Shown here: one piece after another, positions 10,313 through 18,949 of the stretch
Numbering within the stretch: the first letter of the stretch is position 1
Layout: every line of letters begins with the position of its first letter
Origin: Stenotrophomonas sp. 364
Lineage (GTDB): Bacteria; Pseudomonadota; Gammaproteobacteria; Xanthomonadales; Xanthomonadaceae
DNA: 64,000 nucleotides
Direction of reading: 5' to 3'
Assembly: GCF_009832905.1 (NCBI RefSeq)
Contig: NZ_CP047135.1
Location: 970,001 to 1,034,000, forward strand
Translations under genes and position numbers: made by a program
Notes under the pieces: model-generated
The model's database searches: none
The model's input: the letters and a program-made list of their open reading frames with translations, nothing else
What the model was told of the DNA's origin: nothing

Positions 10313-11301
10313 ATGTCCTACCCTTCGAGCGATTCCATAATTGTCTCAGGCAAGCAGCACAAGCGTCGGTATTAAGGGTGGGGGCAACCGGGTAGTTGGG
10401 CATGATGTGCGTCCATTTTGTATCTCAAGCCTACGATGACTGCGGCACATGAACAAACAGCGTTAACCGGACGGCCCCGGGGCGAGCTAGCCCTTAACGG
10501 TTAAGCACACAGGGGTTGGACCCGGCCCCAGATCAGTAGCGCAAAAACAGTGCCGCACCCGCTGGTCACGACGGCCAGCACTGGAGCGTCATCGCCTGGA
10601 TTTCACTACGATAGTTTGGGGGGAACATCGTGGGAAGACAATCAGCGGCGCGCGGCTGCCTTAGTCGAAGTTGGATGACGCAAGGCGGTTTTTGATCATC
10701 CCACCCAAGATGTAGAGCGCGCGTGGACAGGCGGTGAGGAGGTCATTCAAAGACTGACCACCCAATCCGGGTGCTTTCGTGCCAGGAGAGCAGAACCCGG
10801 TACGGCACCCGGGAAGAAAAGGGGGCTGGGGATTTGGGTACGGTCCGGCTACTGAGTGTTCTGCGGCCATGGTGAGCAGAACACCTAATGGTTTCTCTCC
10901 GGCAGGTTGACGCTGGTTGAGGCCTATCGGGCGGAGTTGGATTGCAAGTTACGGCCCCCCGCCTGTAGTCTCTTATGGATGCAACTGATCTTATCTTGAG
11001 CGTGGGTGGGGGTATGGATAAGCGAGCGCGACCAATCCCGGCGTACTCGCTACGACGTGGCCTTGGGGGCGATCAAGGTGTGAGGGACTTCTTTGCAGAA
11101 CTGCAGGGGGGAAGAAGGCTCCTTCTGAGGGCAATGAAGGAGGGGTGCCCCGGCGCCGCCAAGAGGGGCAGGGGAAGATCGCGAGGCCGGGGAATGGGGC
11201 GCCGCACCGAGGCAGTCTGATCGTGTCTGGGCACGCTCACGGCCTCTGTACTCCCGCAACCGGACTATTGCTGTTCATCCCCGGTCTTCCCTGGATCAGA
11301 C
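10313..11301. other. Roughly 1-kb region without a supported gene
   Basis: It contains the upstream region of the diguanylate cyclase gene and short frames on both strands (for example 10661-10870 minus and 10975-11220 plus) whose composition is low-complexity and which I cannot tie to any family. The block is a candidate remnant of accessory DNA, but I saw no integrase, transposase or terminal repeats. Confidence 0.45.
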
Positions 11302-11691
11302 ATGACCCCTAGTGCCCGCTCCGCGATGGCTCATTGGGCTTCTACACCCACGTTCCTGGACTTTACCGTGGGGATAGCCGCCGAACAGATGCGAGAAATC
11401 TTGCCCCATTATCCGCATCCGTCGGATCAGCCCATCGCCATCTGCGTAAACGGTTACCGCTGGTTCGGAAGTGAAATGGAAGCTCTAGCCGATGCCATCC
11501 ACCGAGCCGCCCGTCGGCCTCACCTCCATCAGTTGTCCTTGGCAGGTGCAGACTGGGAGGTCGAAAAAAACAGAGATGGGCTATGGGCGGTCCCCGGACG
11601 GTGTTCGCCGCGCAGCTGCAACGAGCGCGTCCTCGATAGTCTGGGGACCGTCAATGCCCTCATCCGGACCACGGGCTCGGCGACCGCCTAG
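11302..11691 (+). CDS. Hypothetical protein, intact relative of the broken gene at 21917
   Basis: A 129-residue protein of unknown function. Its core GYRWFGSEMEALADAIHRAA and the later W-V-DG-W-VPG pattern (ADWEVEKNRDGLWAVPGRC) align with the 21917-22285 locus (GCR-stop-FDHEMEAVADAIYQA, DDWHVDRDSSGRWSVPGIC). This makes a two-member family in the window. No signal peptide or membrane segment is visible. The start is uncertain: a second Met at residue 9 (MAHWASTPTF) may be the true one. Conservation with the second locus is the main evidence that this frame is coding. Confidence 0.55.
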   Translation: MTPSARSAMAHWASTPTFLDFTVGIAAEQMREILPHYPHPSDQPIAICVNGYRWFGSEMEALADAIHRAARRPHLHQLSLAGADWEVEKNRDGLWAVPGRCSPRSCNERVLDSLGTVNALIRTTGSATA

Positions 11692-11943
11692 CTAACGATC
11701 CAGATTGGAGCGTTGCGGGCGCTTGCAGTTTTGGGCCAGGTCACTTGGAATCAGGACGCCGATTGCAGTACCCGGGATGGCAAACCGCGCCCATCAGAAG
11801 GAGCTTCTGAAAGTGAAGTCGGTGCTCGGCGTCGCTGAAAAACCTCGGCGATGCGCGTCACATTTTCTACGGGGGGCGGTTGGCTGGCCGAGGTGAGCAG
11901 CGTCATAACGTCTGGCATACTTTCGCCGCCGGAAATGGGGGGC

Positions 11944-12549
11944 ATGCAAGTGAAAATTAAGAAGAAGGTTAGAGCAGTGGGCGAGGCTTCCTATCACCCG
12001 TGGCCGGAGCTGAACCACGCTGCTCGGGTTCTGCGACGGACAGCCCGCGAACAGGGCGCAGCCAAGCTGCACGTGGTCACCGGCGCGGTGGTTCTGACTG
12101 CTTTCGCGGTCGAGGCGTTCTGCCAAGTCCTGGGGCCTGATTTGTTCCCCGATCGCTGGGCTTCAGGAGCTAAGCCCCTTGTCGAGAAGACCGTGCTCCG
12201 CAAGCTAGAACTGATTGGCCACGAGGTTGGTGTGGACGTGGATTATAACCAAGAACCTTGGACCCACCTCGGCGCGTTGTTTGAAGCCAAAAAACAGCTC
12301 CTGACTCCAAGCACTACCCCGGTACCGCTAGATGAGAACGTCTCGGTGGATGAGGACGCAGATCCCAGCTTCGATGTCCATGCGGCGGTCCAGCGGCGCT
12401 TCCGACCACTCCACAATTTGGTTCAGCTAGAAAAGGTGGCGGCGGAGGTCAACAAAGGCCTGCTTAACATCTGGGACGCCGCCGGCAGAGCGGATACAGT
12501 GCTCGATGTGTTGGGACAGACCACTTGGTCGATACAATCAGTCGAGTAA
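11944..12549 (+). CDS. Hypothetical soluble protein
   Basis: About 201 residues from the ATG at 11944 (MQVKIKKKVRAVGEASYHPW), which follows a GGGGGG run; an in-frame ATG at 11935 is also possible. The protein looks largely helical, with LHVVTGAVVLTAFAVEAFCQVLG near residue 45-65 and a C-terminal helical part with RPLHNLVQLEKVAAEVNKGL. The hydrophobic helix is preceded by a long charged region, so it is not a signal peptide. I do not recognise the family; a HEPN-like helical fold is only a guess. The composition looks like genuine coding sequence. Confidence 0.55.
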   Translation: MQVKIKKKVRAVGEASYHPWPELNHAARVLRRTAREQGAAKLHVVTGAVVLTAFAVEAFCQVLGPDLFPDRWASGAKPLVEKTVLRKLELIGHEVGVDVDYNQEPWTHLGALFEAKKQLLTPSTTPVPLDENVSVDEDADPSFDVHAAVQRRFRPLHNLVQLEKVAAEVNKGLLNIWDAAGRADTVLDVLGQTTWSIQSVE

Positions 12550-12600
12550 TACGCCGGCACCCAGGTCGGGGTTGGCCAAATTAGGCGTGGAGGGTGCCGC

Positions 12601-12855
12601 TTGGCGACAGATCAATCCGATGAACGGTTTTACTCCGTTCGTTTGGCGACGGAGGACACAGGGTACTTGGCCGAAGTTTGGCAAGACGCTCCTGATCGAT
12701 GGGTGCTGCTCGCCGTAACTCCGGACGTGGGCCGCGCTCTTCTGGACTTGAGGCGGCCGTTCCCGTCTTTGAAGGACTCGCTTTTGGCAGCGGAGGCTCT
12801 CGCGAGGGACGCCATACGGGATACGCGCCAAAACACGAAAGGAATCGACCGGTAG
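12601..12855 (+). CDS. Small hypothetical protein, TTG start
   Basis: An 84-residue frame beginning with TTG at 12601 (ATDQSDERFYSVRLATED), supported by GGAGGG nine bases upstream. There is no better ATG in frame. The predicted pattern is beta strands (FYSVRLA, YLAEVWQ, RWVLLAVT) followed by a helix (SLKDSLLAAEALARDAI). It lies 51 bp after the preceding hypothetical gene and could be cotranscribed with it. Function unknown. Confidence 0.45.
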   Translation: MATDQSDERFYSVRLATEDTGYLAEVWQDAPDRWVLLAVTPDVGRALLDLRRPFPSLKDSLLAAEALARDAIRDTRQNTKGIDR

Positions 12856-13082
12856 CTTGGCGACTGCGTCTTTTGCGCAGTGCGGGGTCATTTGGCGGCC
12901 ATGACCATCCTCCGCCGGTCTTTTTTCATATTTATGGCGTTGGACAGGAGTCTCACTCTCCGCCTTGCAGTTTGGTTGGCTGCCGCCGCTCCATGGCGCT
13001 TAATTCCACAAGCTCGGTTGCTGCGTGTTTGAGGATGCCCCTCTTTGGCAGCCCTCCTTCTCTATCGCGGGCCGGCCTCTGG

Positions 13083-13352
13083 TTACTCAGTCGGTCGAAG
13101 AGCATGTCGCAGACGCCGTATCCAATCCTCGAGACCATGCAGAAATTCGCTGAGCCGTAGCTCCATTGCGCCGTCCAAATCGGCCGCGCGGATGTCGAAC
13201 GAACGGAAGGCGTCCGCAATGAGCGGCCGTAGCGCAGGCACCGTCAAGGCGCCCACCGCGGTCGGGGCGGCTGGCAAGGCGGACTCCGCCGATTCCGTCC
13301 TTTTGCTACCCGGTGGCTGCTGCTGCGGCCGCCTTCGCGCGCGCTCACCCAA
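13083..13352 (-). CDS. Possible small hypothetical protein
   Basis: An 89-residue frame with a weak TTG start and no clear ribosome site. The second half (LRPLIADAFRSFDIRAADLDG, then MELRLSEFLHGLEDWIRRLR) reads like genuine amphipathic helices, whereas the N-terminus is low-complexity Arg/Gln/Pro. It could be a real short gene starting further in, or a chance frame. No family recognised. Confidence 0.25.
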   Translation of the reverse strand: MGERARRRPQQQPPGSKRTESAESALPAAPTAVGALTVPALRPLIADAFRSFDIRAADLDGAMELRLSEFLHGLEDWIRRLRHALRPTE

Positions 13353-13961
13353 GAATGGAGTTGTCCGTACTGGTGAACAAGCGGGTGGGCAACTCGTTCC
13401 AAGGTGTCGACTTGGCGGTCCGGATGGATAGAGACCCCTTCCGGACGAACTCCTTTATCCGGCTATGAGCCCAGCGCTCTGGGCAATCAGCCCACTGTCC
13501 CGAGGGTCGATTGCGTGCTCGCGATGACCTTGCTTCATGACCGGGCTCCTTCCGCAAGCTGGGAGCAGTGACGTCGCACATATGGCCCCTCAACCTTGTC
13601 GCTCGCCAGCGGAGCTCGACTCGCATCTTCCGATCTTGTGCTTCGCTCAGCTGAGCTGGGACATGGGGAGTCGCTTGCCCGCGGTCAATTGGCGTAGTGG
13701 AAGGGACCCTGTTGAGGACCTTTGGCTTTAAGGAGGTGCGTGCCTCCCAATGCCTACTGGATTTTCCGTCCGGACCCGACCTCTGAAGCACGGGCCATGC
13801 CGATTGCACCGTGGTTGCCTGGCTCAAGGAGCAGGCAGCGTAAGATAGGTCCCTGTGAGGGAAGCAAGACCAACGGCGCGCTCATGCAGCGGTCACGAAG
13901 AGTTGACGTGCCCTTGGCGATCACTGTGGATACTCCGGCCAAAGATCCACAGAGGCACCCC
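13353..13961. other. 609-bp region without a supported gene
   Basis: Open frames exist on both strands (the longest, 13345-13827 minus, is rich in Arg, Ser and Pro) but none has a plausible start with a ribosome site or a recognisable family. The immediate upstream region of the 13962 gene has an AGAGG. Confidence 0.4.
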
Positions 13962-14348
13962 ATGGTCACCAGCATTCCGGCTCCCGAAGTTGTGCGCATC
14001 GAAGTGATGGGCCTAGATGCTGGCGAAGTGGCTGCTATTGCCCAGCTCGATCAGCAACGGCCAGCCGAGTGGGTGGAAGGCCTCTGCCATACCGTCGATT
14101 CGACCCCAGGCATGGAGGAGGTGGAAGTGCGCTTGGACCGGTATTGGCTTTTCTTCGTGGGCTTTGGCGCGGGCAGCAACTCCGCCATTCACCACCGTGT
14201 TGCGCAACTGATCTCCTCCGCAAGGGATTCTGGTCGCGGCTCGCGGCCAGCTATGAAGCCGAGAGCGGCCAGCAATAAGGAAACGCCGACGCATATCGCG
14301 GACCAGCGTTTCACGGAGGTTGCTGCGACGCATGCGTTGCAGCTCTAG
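13962..14348 (+). CDS. Small hypothetical protein of the 13962/23526 family
   Basis: A 128-residue protein starting MVTSIPAPEVVRIEVMGLDAG, with AGAGG eight bases before the ATG. It shares a plan with the 23526 protein: P-P-VVR-E at the N-terminus, then a WV/WL-containing helix, GM followed by a strand, a D-Y strand with an F-V-G-like end, and a terminal helix with RV-LI. That is consistent with a small beta-alpha-beta-beta-alpha fold. The C-terminal 40 residues (Arg/Lys/Ser-rich) are extra. Function unknown. Sequence similarity to a second locus in the window is the best support for coding. Confidence 0.55.
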   Translation: MVTSIPAPEVVRIEVMGLDAGEVAAIAQLDQQRPAEWVEGLCHTVDSTPGMEEVEVRLDRYWLFFVGFGAGSNSAIHHRVAQLISSARDSGRGSRPAMKPRAASNKETPTHIADQRFTEVAATHALQL

Positions 14349-14413
14349 GGCAGGGCGCTGCTGCGAAAGGTCCACGACGGAAACGAAACCGACCTCCCGG
14401 CCGCATGGAGGCC

Positions 14414-16213
14414 CTAACAAGTCACAGGGGGCGTGTCCTCAACGTCTCCGGTTCCTCGGCCACTGAAAACCTGAAGCAGCGCCTCGGGATTGAGGGGGCG
14501 CGAGAGGAGGTAGCCTTGGATCTGATCACATCCGTGCTCCTGCAGAAAACAGAGCTGAGCTGGTGTCTCCACACCTTCTGCCACGGTGTGGTAACCGAGC
14601 TCGCGAGCCAAGTTGATGATCGCCATGACCTTGGGCTTGGCCTTTGGATCGGTCTCCAGATTATCGATCAGGGACTTATCCATCTTAATGGTGTCGATAG
14701 GCAGATCAGACAAGTAGCCGAAATTGCTGTAGCCGCTCCCAAAGTCGTCAATCGCAACCTTGATGCCGGCTTCCGCCATCGCCCTGATCTGACGCCCAGC
14801 GACCGAGTCGGCGCGTAGCCACTCGCCTTCCGTAATTTCAATTTCAATGCAGTCAAAGGGTAGGCGACGCGCCTCAAGCTTTGAACGAAGTCGATTCCAA
14901 GCGTCTTCAGAGGAAAGATCAGCGCCGGACAGATTGATGGAGAGGCCTAAATAGTGACGTGCAGCGCGCCATGCGGCCAGTTGATCCAGCGCGGCATCGA
15001 GCACCCACGGGGTGACGGCCTCCATCAAGGCGGTCCGCTCAAATATCGGGATGAATTCTCCTGGACTTACCGGCCCCAGGCGTGGGTGCGTCCAGCGGAG
15101 CAATGCCTCCGCCGATACGGGCTGAAGGTTAGACGTGCGGTAGCGCGGCTGATACTCCAAGTAAAACTCGCCCTTCCGGAGCCCGCGCTCCGCGTCTGCG
15201 GCCAAGCGGTATCCCCGCCGCATGTGATTATCTCGCTGCTCGGAATACCAGGCGAAAGGCTGCCGCGCTTCGAAGGATTCGTGCAGCCCGATCAATACCT
15301 TACGAATCACATCGTCACCGGTGTCTTCGCCTAAAGTCACGGCGCAAATTCCTGCGTGAAAGCGCGGAGACATTGGAACTGCCGCTGCCATCAGCGGCCG
15401 GGACATGCGCTGGCGAAGTTCGTTAATCAGTACTTCCATCTCTTTTGCACTGGGTAGGTCGACCAAGAACGCAAAGCGTGTTACTCCGACGTGGTAGACG
15501 TCCGCCAAACCTTCAAGCGCTAGCTTGAGCCGGACGCCTGCTCGGCGAATCAAGACCTCCAACGGCCGCATGCCCAGGGCTTGGCCGGCCTCATTGGCGC
15601 GGGGGATATCAAACACGTCCAAAAGAACCGCGAACATTCGCCGCCCGCTGTGCCTCTCTGCCAGGCCGGCATAGTCAATCTGGAACTGGTGTCGATTGGG
15701 GATTCCACTGACAGGTTCCAGGCGTCCGGACATGTTCCTCAGTTCAAGTTGCGCGATCACCAACTGCGCCAGAGTGGACAGCTGAGTGCGCTCTGGCTCT
15801 GAGAATTCGCGCACCTTCGTGTCCATGATGCACATGGCGCCTATAGCGACACCGTTCTTCGCCACAAGCGGTGCTCCGGCGTAGAACCGCAAGTGCGGCG
15901 GAGCGACGACCAAGGGGTTGTTTTCAAAGCGCGGGTCCTCCCGAAGATCCGGGACGACCATCACCTCGTTGCAGGCGATCGCATGGGCGCAGATGGAGAA
16001 CCGTATATCCGTCTCTCCGACCGGCAAGCCGATTCGGGAAATAAATCGCTGCTTGTCGTCTCCGACAATTGAAACGAACGCTACTGGAGCGCTGAAGGCG
16101 AAGGTGGCCAGCGAGGTGATGCGATCCAAGGATGGCCCGGACTCCGAGTCCAAAACATGCATCGCTCCCAAAACGGCCATCCGTTCCTGAGCTTCGGTGA
16201 TAGGCACATTCAT
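14414..16213 (-). CDS. GAF-GGDEF(degenerate)-EAL c-di-GMP phosphodiesterase
   Basis: A 599-residue cytoplasmic protein. The GAF domain covers about residues 20-160 (FSICAHAI, VVPDLREDPRFENNPLV, FYAGAPLV). The GGDEF domain is degenerate: the catalytic loop position reads VGVTRFAF. The EAL domain (about 340-585) looks intact: AEALLRW, the Asn in LSINLSG, EIEITEGEW, AIDDFGSGYSN, the Lys in IKMDKSLI, VAEGVETPAQL and QGYLLSRPL. These are the metal ligands and general base of c-di-GMP-specific phosphodiesterases, so hydrolysis to pGpG is expected, with GAF and GGDEF as regulators. It may oppose the cyclase at 8732-10312. Confidence 0.92.
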   Translation of the reverse strand: MNVPITEAQERMAVLGAMHVLDSESGPSLDRITSLATFAFSAPVAFVSIVGDDKQRFISRIGLPVGETDIRFSICAHAIACNEVMVVPDLREDPRFENNPLVVAPPHLRFYAGAPLVAKNGVAIGAMCIMDTKVREFSEPERTQLSTLAQLVIAQLELRNMSGRLEPVSGIPNRHQFQIDYAGLAERHSGRRMFAVLLDVFDIPRANEAGQALGMRPLEVLIRRAGVRLKLALEGLADVYHVGVTRFAFLVDLPSAKEMEVLINELRQRMSRPLMAAAVPMSPRFHAGICAVTLGEDTGDDVIRKVLIGLHESFEARQPFAWYSEQRDNHMRRGYRLAADAERGLRKGEFYLEYQPRYRTSNLQPVSAEALLRWTHPRLGPVSPGEFIPIFERTALMEAVTPWVLDAALDQLAAWRAARHYLGLSINLSGADLSSEDAWNRLRSKLEARRLPFDCIEIEITEGEWLRADSVAGRQIRAMAEAGIKVAIDDFGSGYSNFGYLSDLPIDTIKMDKSLIDNLETDPKAKPKVMAIINLARELGYHTVAEGVETPAQLCFLQEHGCDQIQGYLLSRPLNPEALLQVFSGRGTGDVEDTPPVTC

Positions 16214-16321
16214 AGCAACTGCGCGGCAACCATTCGACGGTAAGTTAGCTCTATATCATTAATTCGAACCACAGCCCATGAAATCCGGATGAGTTGGGCC
16301 CAACCCCGCTAGTTATGATAA

Positions 16322-16585
16322 CTACCGTGTCGCTTCGTCCTGGAGTGCGACGTCCGGCACCGGTTCGGATGCCCCACACTTTGGGCAACAAACGATAGTT
16401 GCACCCTCTCGACGGTCGAAGCCGTCTACCCCGGTCAGCACTGCCACCCAGCGACCGTGGCAGGACAGACACTCGATGTCCATGCTTTCAGCCCCAGGCC
16501 ATACGGGCTGCTCAGCAACTGCACTGGTCGTCAAACGCTTTGCCTCGGTGACATTGGTGATGATGAATCTTTCAGTGACAAGCAC
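16322..16585 (-). CDS. Small zinc-ribbon protein (family member 1 of 3)
   Basis: An 87-residue protein with two CxxC knuckles, ECLSCHGRW and CCPKCGAS, about 30 residues apart, typical of a zinc ribbon. The GTG start at 16585 is set by AGAGGAG eight bases upstream. A nearby ATG (MPT) is one base out of frame, whereas the relative at 33547-33885 starts MPTSASF. Relatives in the window are 33547-33885 and the C-terminal part of the kinase gene at 30155. All share an F-hydrophobic N-terminus, CxxC, a G-A/G-T turn and RC-x-x-CG. DNA, RNA or protein binding is possible. Function unknown. Confidence 0.6.
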   Translation of the reverse strand: MLVTERFIITNVTEAKRLTTSAVAEQPVWPGAESMDIECLSCHGRWVAVLTGVDGFDRREGATIVCCPKCGASEPVPDVALQDEATR

Positions 16586-16771
16586 GTCGGCATCTCCTCT
16601 GTCTGTTCATCCTGGCGCTCAGCCCTCAACCAATGGGCACCCCTGGCTATGATCAACCTTTCGCGGGCCCGATCAATCGTATAATGGCTCCTATGTGAAC
16701 AATTCAGCGTTCCATTCGTCGGCAGCAGACTCCGCTCCGTTGGCCGAAGTCGCTGAGATATCATAGGGGGG

Positions 16772-17218
16772 ATGACCGACAGCCCGCCTATTTACGCCTT
16801 GGCCTACGCCAGCCGCTCCTCTTCAAATCTCGACAACTCGGATTTGGAAGAGATCCTCGTCGACGCGTCGGCCCAGAATCGAATGGCGGATGTGACGGGG
16901 GTGCTGCTCTACGACGGCACAACGTTTCTCCAATACCTGGAAGGCCCCGAGGAGGGAGTTGCCTCGGTTTTTGACCGCATAAAGAAGTCTAAGCGGCATG
17001 CAGATATCCGGGTGCTCACCAGTGGTGAAGTGCCAGAACGCTACTTCTGGAACTGGTCGATGGCTTGCCGGCATGCCGACGCCTCCATGATCCAGAAGAT
17101 AGAAGCCGCACGCTGGAGCGAGCGCTGTCACCCTTACTTGGAAGAGGATGCTGAGCACAACCCGGGCCTGCGTCTGCTGGCCGAGTTCTGGTCCGCCCAA
17201 GCCCCACCGACAACGTAA
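16772..17218 (+). CDS. BLUF-domain blue-light photoreceptor
   Basis: A 148-residue single-domain BLUF protein, which binds FAD and senses blue light. The key residues are at the usual places: Y8 (PPIYALAYAS), N36 (SAQNRM), DVTGVLLYDGTTFLQYLEGP with Q54, and W95/M97 in FWNWSM. The Tyr-Gln pair forms the flavin hydrogen-bond switch. After the domain there is a roughly 40-residue C-terminal extension (EAARWSERCHPYLEEDAEHNPG) and no effector domain, so it should act through a partner protein. The ATG at 16772 has a GGGGGG just upstream. The neighbouring c-di-GMP genes are plausible but unproven targets. Confidence 0.9.
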   Translation: MTDSPPIYALAYASRSSSNLDNSDLEEILVDASAQNRMADVTGVLLYDGTTFLQYLEGPEEGVASVFDRIKKSKRHADIRVLTSGEVPERYFWNWSMACRHADASMIQKIEAARWSERCHPYLEEDAEHNPGLRLLAEFWSAQAPPTT

Positions 17219-17363
17219 AAGCCCATCCCGTTCGCCTGGTGAACGAGTTAGGAAGGTGCGCGGCCTGTCTAGGCGTTCATGTGTCCGGCTACGGAAACCT
17301 AACTGATAGCAAGGTAGGGTTTGCCCACCGGCTTCATGGTGATGCCGAACATGGAGAATGATC

Positions 17364-17543
17364 ATGGGCAATCAGAATCAGCAGAATCCGAATCCCGGTC
17401 AGAACCAACCGGGTCAGCAGAACCAGCCGGGGCAACAGGGGCAACAGGATCGCGATACCCAGCGCCAGGGTCAACAGCAGCAGGGCCAGAACGACAAACG
17501 CGAGCGGTCTGGCCAGCAGGGCGGCAAGGACGAGGAAGAGTAA
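17364..17543 (+). CDS. Gln/Asn/Gly-rich low-complexity hydrophilic protein
   Basis: A 59-residue product (MGNQNQQNPNPGQNQPGQQ and onward) composed almost entirely of Gln, Asn, Gly, Pro and charged residues, ending in KDEEE. The start at 17364 has GGAG seven bases upstream; an ATG at 17358 is too close to it. The protein must be disordered and soluble. Such small hydrophilic proteins are often stress- or desiccation-linked, but that is inference. A strong terminator follows directly, indicating a monocistronic transcript. Confidence 0.65.
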   Translation: MGNQNQQNPNPGQNQPGQQNQPGQQGQQDRDTQRQGQQQQGQNDKRERSGQQGGKDEEE

Positions 17544-17568
17544 GCTTCCGAAACGTTGATGAGACAAG

Positions 17569-17595
17569 GGCTCGGCCGTTCAGGCCGAGCCTTTT
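17569..17595 (+). terminator. Rho-independent terminator
   Basis: A perfect 9-bp stem (GGCTCGGCC / GGCCGAGCC) with a 5-nt loop (GTTCA), followed by TTTT. It lies 26 bp after the stop of the Gln-rich gene and may also serve the convergent LuxR gene. Confidence 0.9.
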
Positions 17596-17611
17596 CTGTA
17601 TTAGGGAACGC

Positions 17612-18271
17612 TCAAGTCAGGATTCCGTCTTCCCGGGCCACTCGAACCATCTCCAGCGAGTTGCCCACATTCAGTTGACGCATAATGGCGCGTTTGTGGG
17701 ATTCCACCGTGCGCGTGGAAAGATGAAGCTTCTGCGCGACGTCTTGGGCCCTCATGCCCAAAGCCACGTGCTCCAGGACCTGCAGTTGCTTGGCGGTCAG
17801 CATCGCCTGCCGCCTCTTGGGAGCTGCAGCTTCCGCTTCCGCCTGCGAGGCAAGAAAGCTCGCTGCTACATACGTGCATCCGTCCATGATGCAATCGATC
17901 GCGCGAAACAGCTCTTCGCTGCTACAGCGCCTGTGTAGAAATCCCTTCGCGCCGGTCGCTATCGCCTGGGTCACAGTGTCTGGGCCGGCCTCTGCTAGGA
18001 GAAACATGAAGGCCGGCGCCCCCTCCTGCTGCAGCGTCCTGTCCATCAGAGCTATGCAACTGGCGCCAGGCAAGTAGAGATCGGTTATCACCAAGGTCGG
18101 GCGGACTCGGCTGACAAGCTCTTGGAAGCGCGGCGCCGTTGAAGCAATCCAGATGCGTGAGAACCGGCTTTCCAGTAACTTTGCGATCCCCTCCGCCACC
18201 AGTGTGTGCCCGTCGACGAGCAGAAGACTACCGAACTGCTTACGCTCCGGCGGGTTACAAGCCATATCCAC
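17612..18271 (-). CDS. LuxR/NarL-family response regulator with altered acidic pocket
   Basis: A 219-residue regulator. The N-terminal receiver-like domain reads LLLVDGHTLVAEG, with the expected second acidic residue replaced by Gly. The phospho-acceptor-like Asp (VITDLYLPG) and the Lys (TGAKGFL) remain. The C-terminal LuxR-type HTH (about 150-210) is standard: LTAKQLQVLEHVALGMRAQD, LHLSTRTVESHKRAIMRQL. The missing Mg-binding Asp suggests weak or no phosphorylation. The GTG at 18271 has GAGGA eight bases upstream; an ATG at 18265 is less well spaced. No cognate kinase gene is adjacent. Targets unknown. Confidence 0.88.
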   Translation of the reverse strand: MDMACNPPERKQFGSLLLVDGHTLVAEGIAKLLESRFSRIWIASTAPRFQELVSRVRPTLVITDLYLPGASCIALMDRTLQQEGAPAFMFLLAEAGPDTVTQAIATGAKGFLHRRCSSEELFRAIDCIMDGCTYVAASFLASQAEAEAAAPKRRQAMLTAKQLQVLEHVALGMRAQDVAQKLHLSTRTVESHKRAIMRQLNVGNSLEMVRVAREDGILT

Positions 18272-18301
18272 TGCAGCGTTCCTCGTTCGGGGGTATCCAA
18301 G

Positions 18302-18907
18302 CTAGCAGACCCGGTGACTACGGGGAAAGGGCATGGGCGACGGGTATTCGTGCTTGGCAGCTAGACGGGGACCGGAGGGGGGCGCTGTGCTGGGCATGTC
18401 GGCTAGCAACCACAGCAAGAAGACGCCCTTTTCGAGAGTAGGGCGAATTTTTGGACTTGATCGGGCCCGCGACTCAAGCTCATCCAAGAACGCGGTGTCA
18501 GACGCGAAGTCAGTCACGGAGGGCGTCAAAAGTTCAGCCGCCGTCGCCAGCTCTGCGGGGTCAAGTAGGGCGTCGTCGCAGACGAGGGAGATCAGCGTGG
18601 TCTTGTCCAAGGCGGTAAGGCCGAGCTGTGGCGGTTTGGCAATCATTACCCATACAAAGCCTGCATCCACGAGCTCAGTCGCCCGCGAAGGGGAGGGACG
18701 AAAACCCTGTGCCACCATGCTCAGGTCCGTCATTAGGCTAGGGCTTTTTTCTTCGAACGCCAACTGCAAGCTCCCGTGTCGTATGGAAAATGTGTCACCG
18801 ACTGTGGCCGCCATCAAGCGCATCGTTAATGAACGCCCAAGTCCCTTCTCGGATAGGAGAGGTTCTTTCCCAGTGAGTCGCCGACACTTCTCAGTGCAAG
18901 CCAGCAT
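18302..18907 (-). CDS. Hypothetical protein
   Basis: A frame of up to 201 residues; the true start may be an internal Met (MRLMAATVGDTF). The middle looks like folded protein (AGFVWVMIAKPPQLGLTALD, ALLDPAELATAAELL, DTAFLDELESRARS), with a moderately hydrophobic stretch FLLWLLADM near the C-terminus. The opposite strand is also open but reads as Ser/Arg-rich low complexity, so this strand is preferred. It lies 30 bp before the LuxR gene on the same strand and may be cotranscribed. No family recognised. Confidence 0.45.
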   Translation of the reverse strand: MLACTEKCRRLTGKEPLLSEKGLGRSLTMRLMAATVGDTFSIRHGSLQLAFEEKSPSLMTDLSMVAQGFRPSPSRATELVDAGFVWVMIAKPPQLGLTALDKTTLISLVCDDALLDPAELATAAELLTPSVTDFASDTAFLDELESRARSSPKIRPTLEKGVFLLWLLADMPSTAPPSGPRLAAKHEYPSPMPFPRSHRVC

Positions 18908-18949
18908 TGGTCGCGTGGGCAGGGCGTCTTGGGCTGCGGCTGAAGGACT

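Noticed and set aside
10661..10870. Short minus-strand frame (69 residues) in the 10-11 kb gap
   Set aside because: No ribosome site and no recognisable family.
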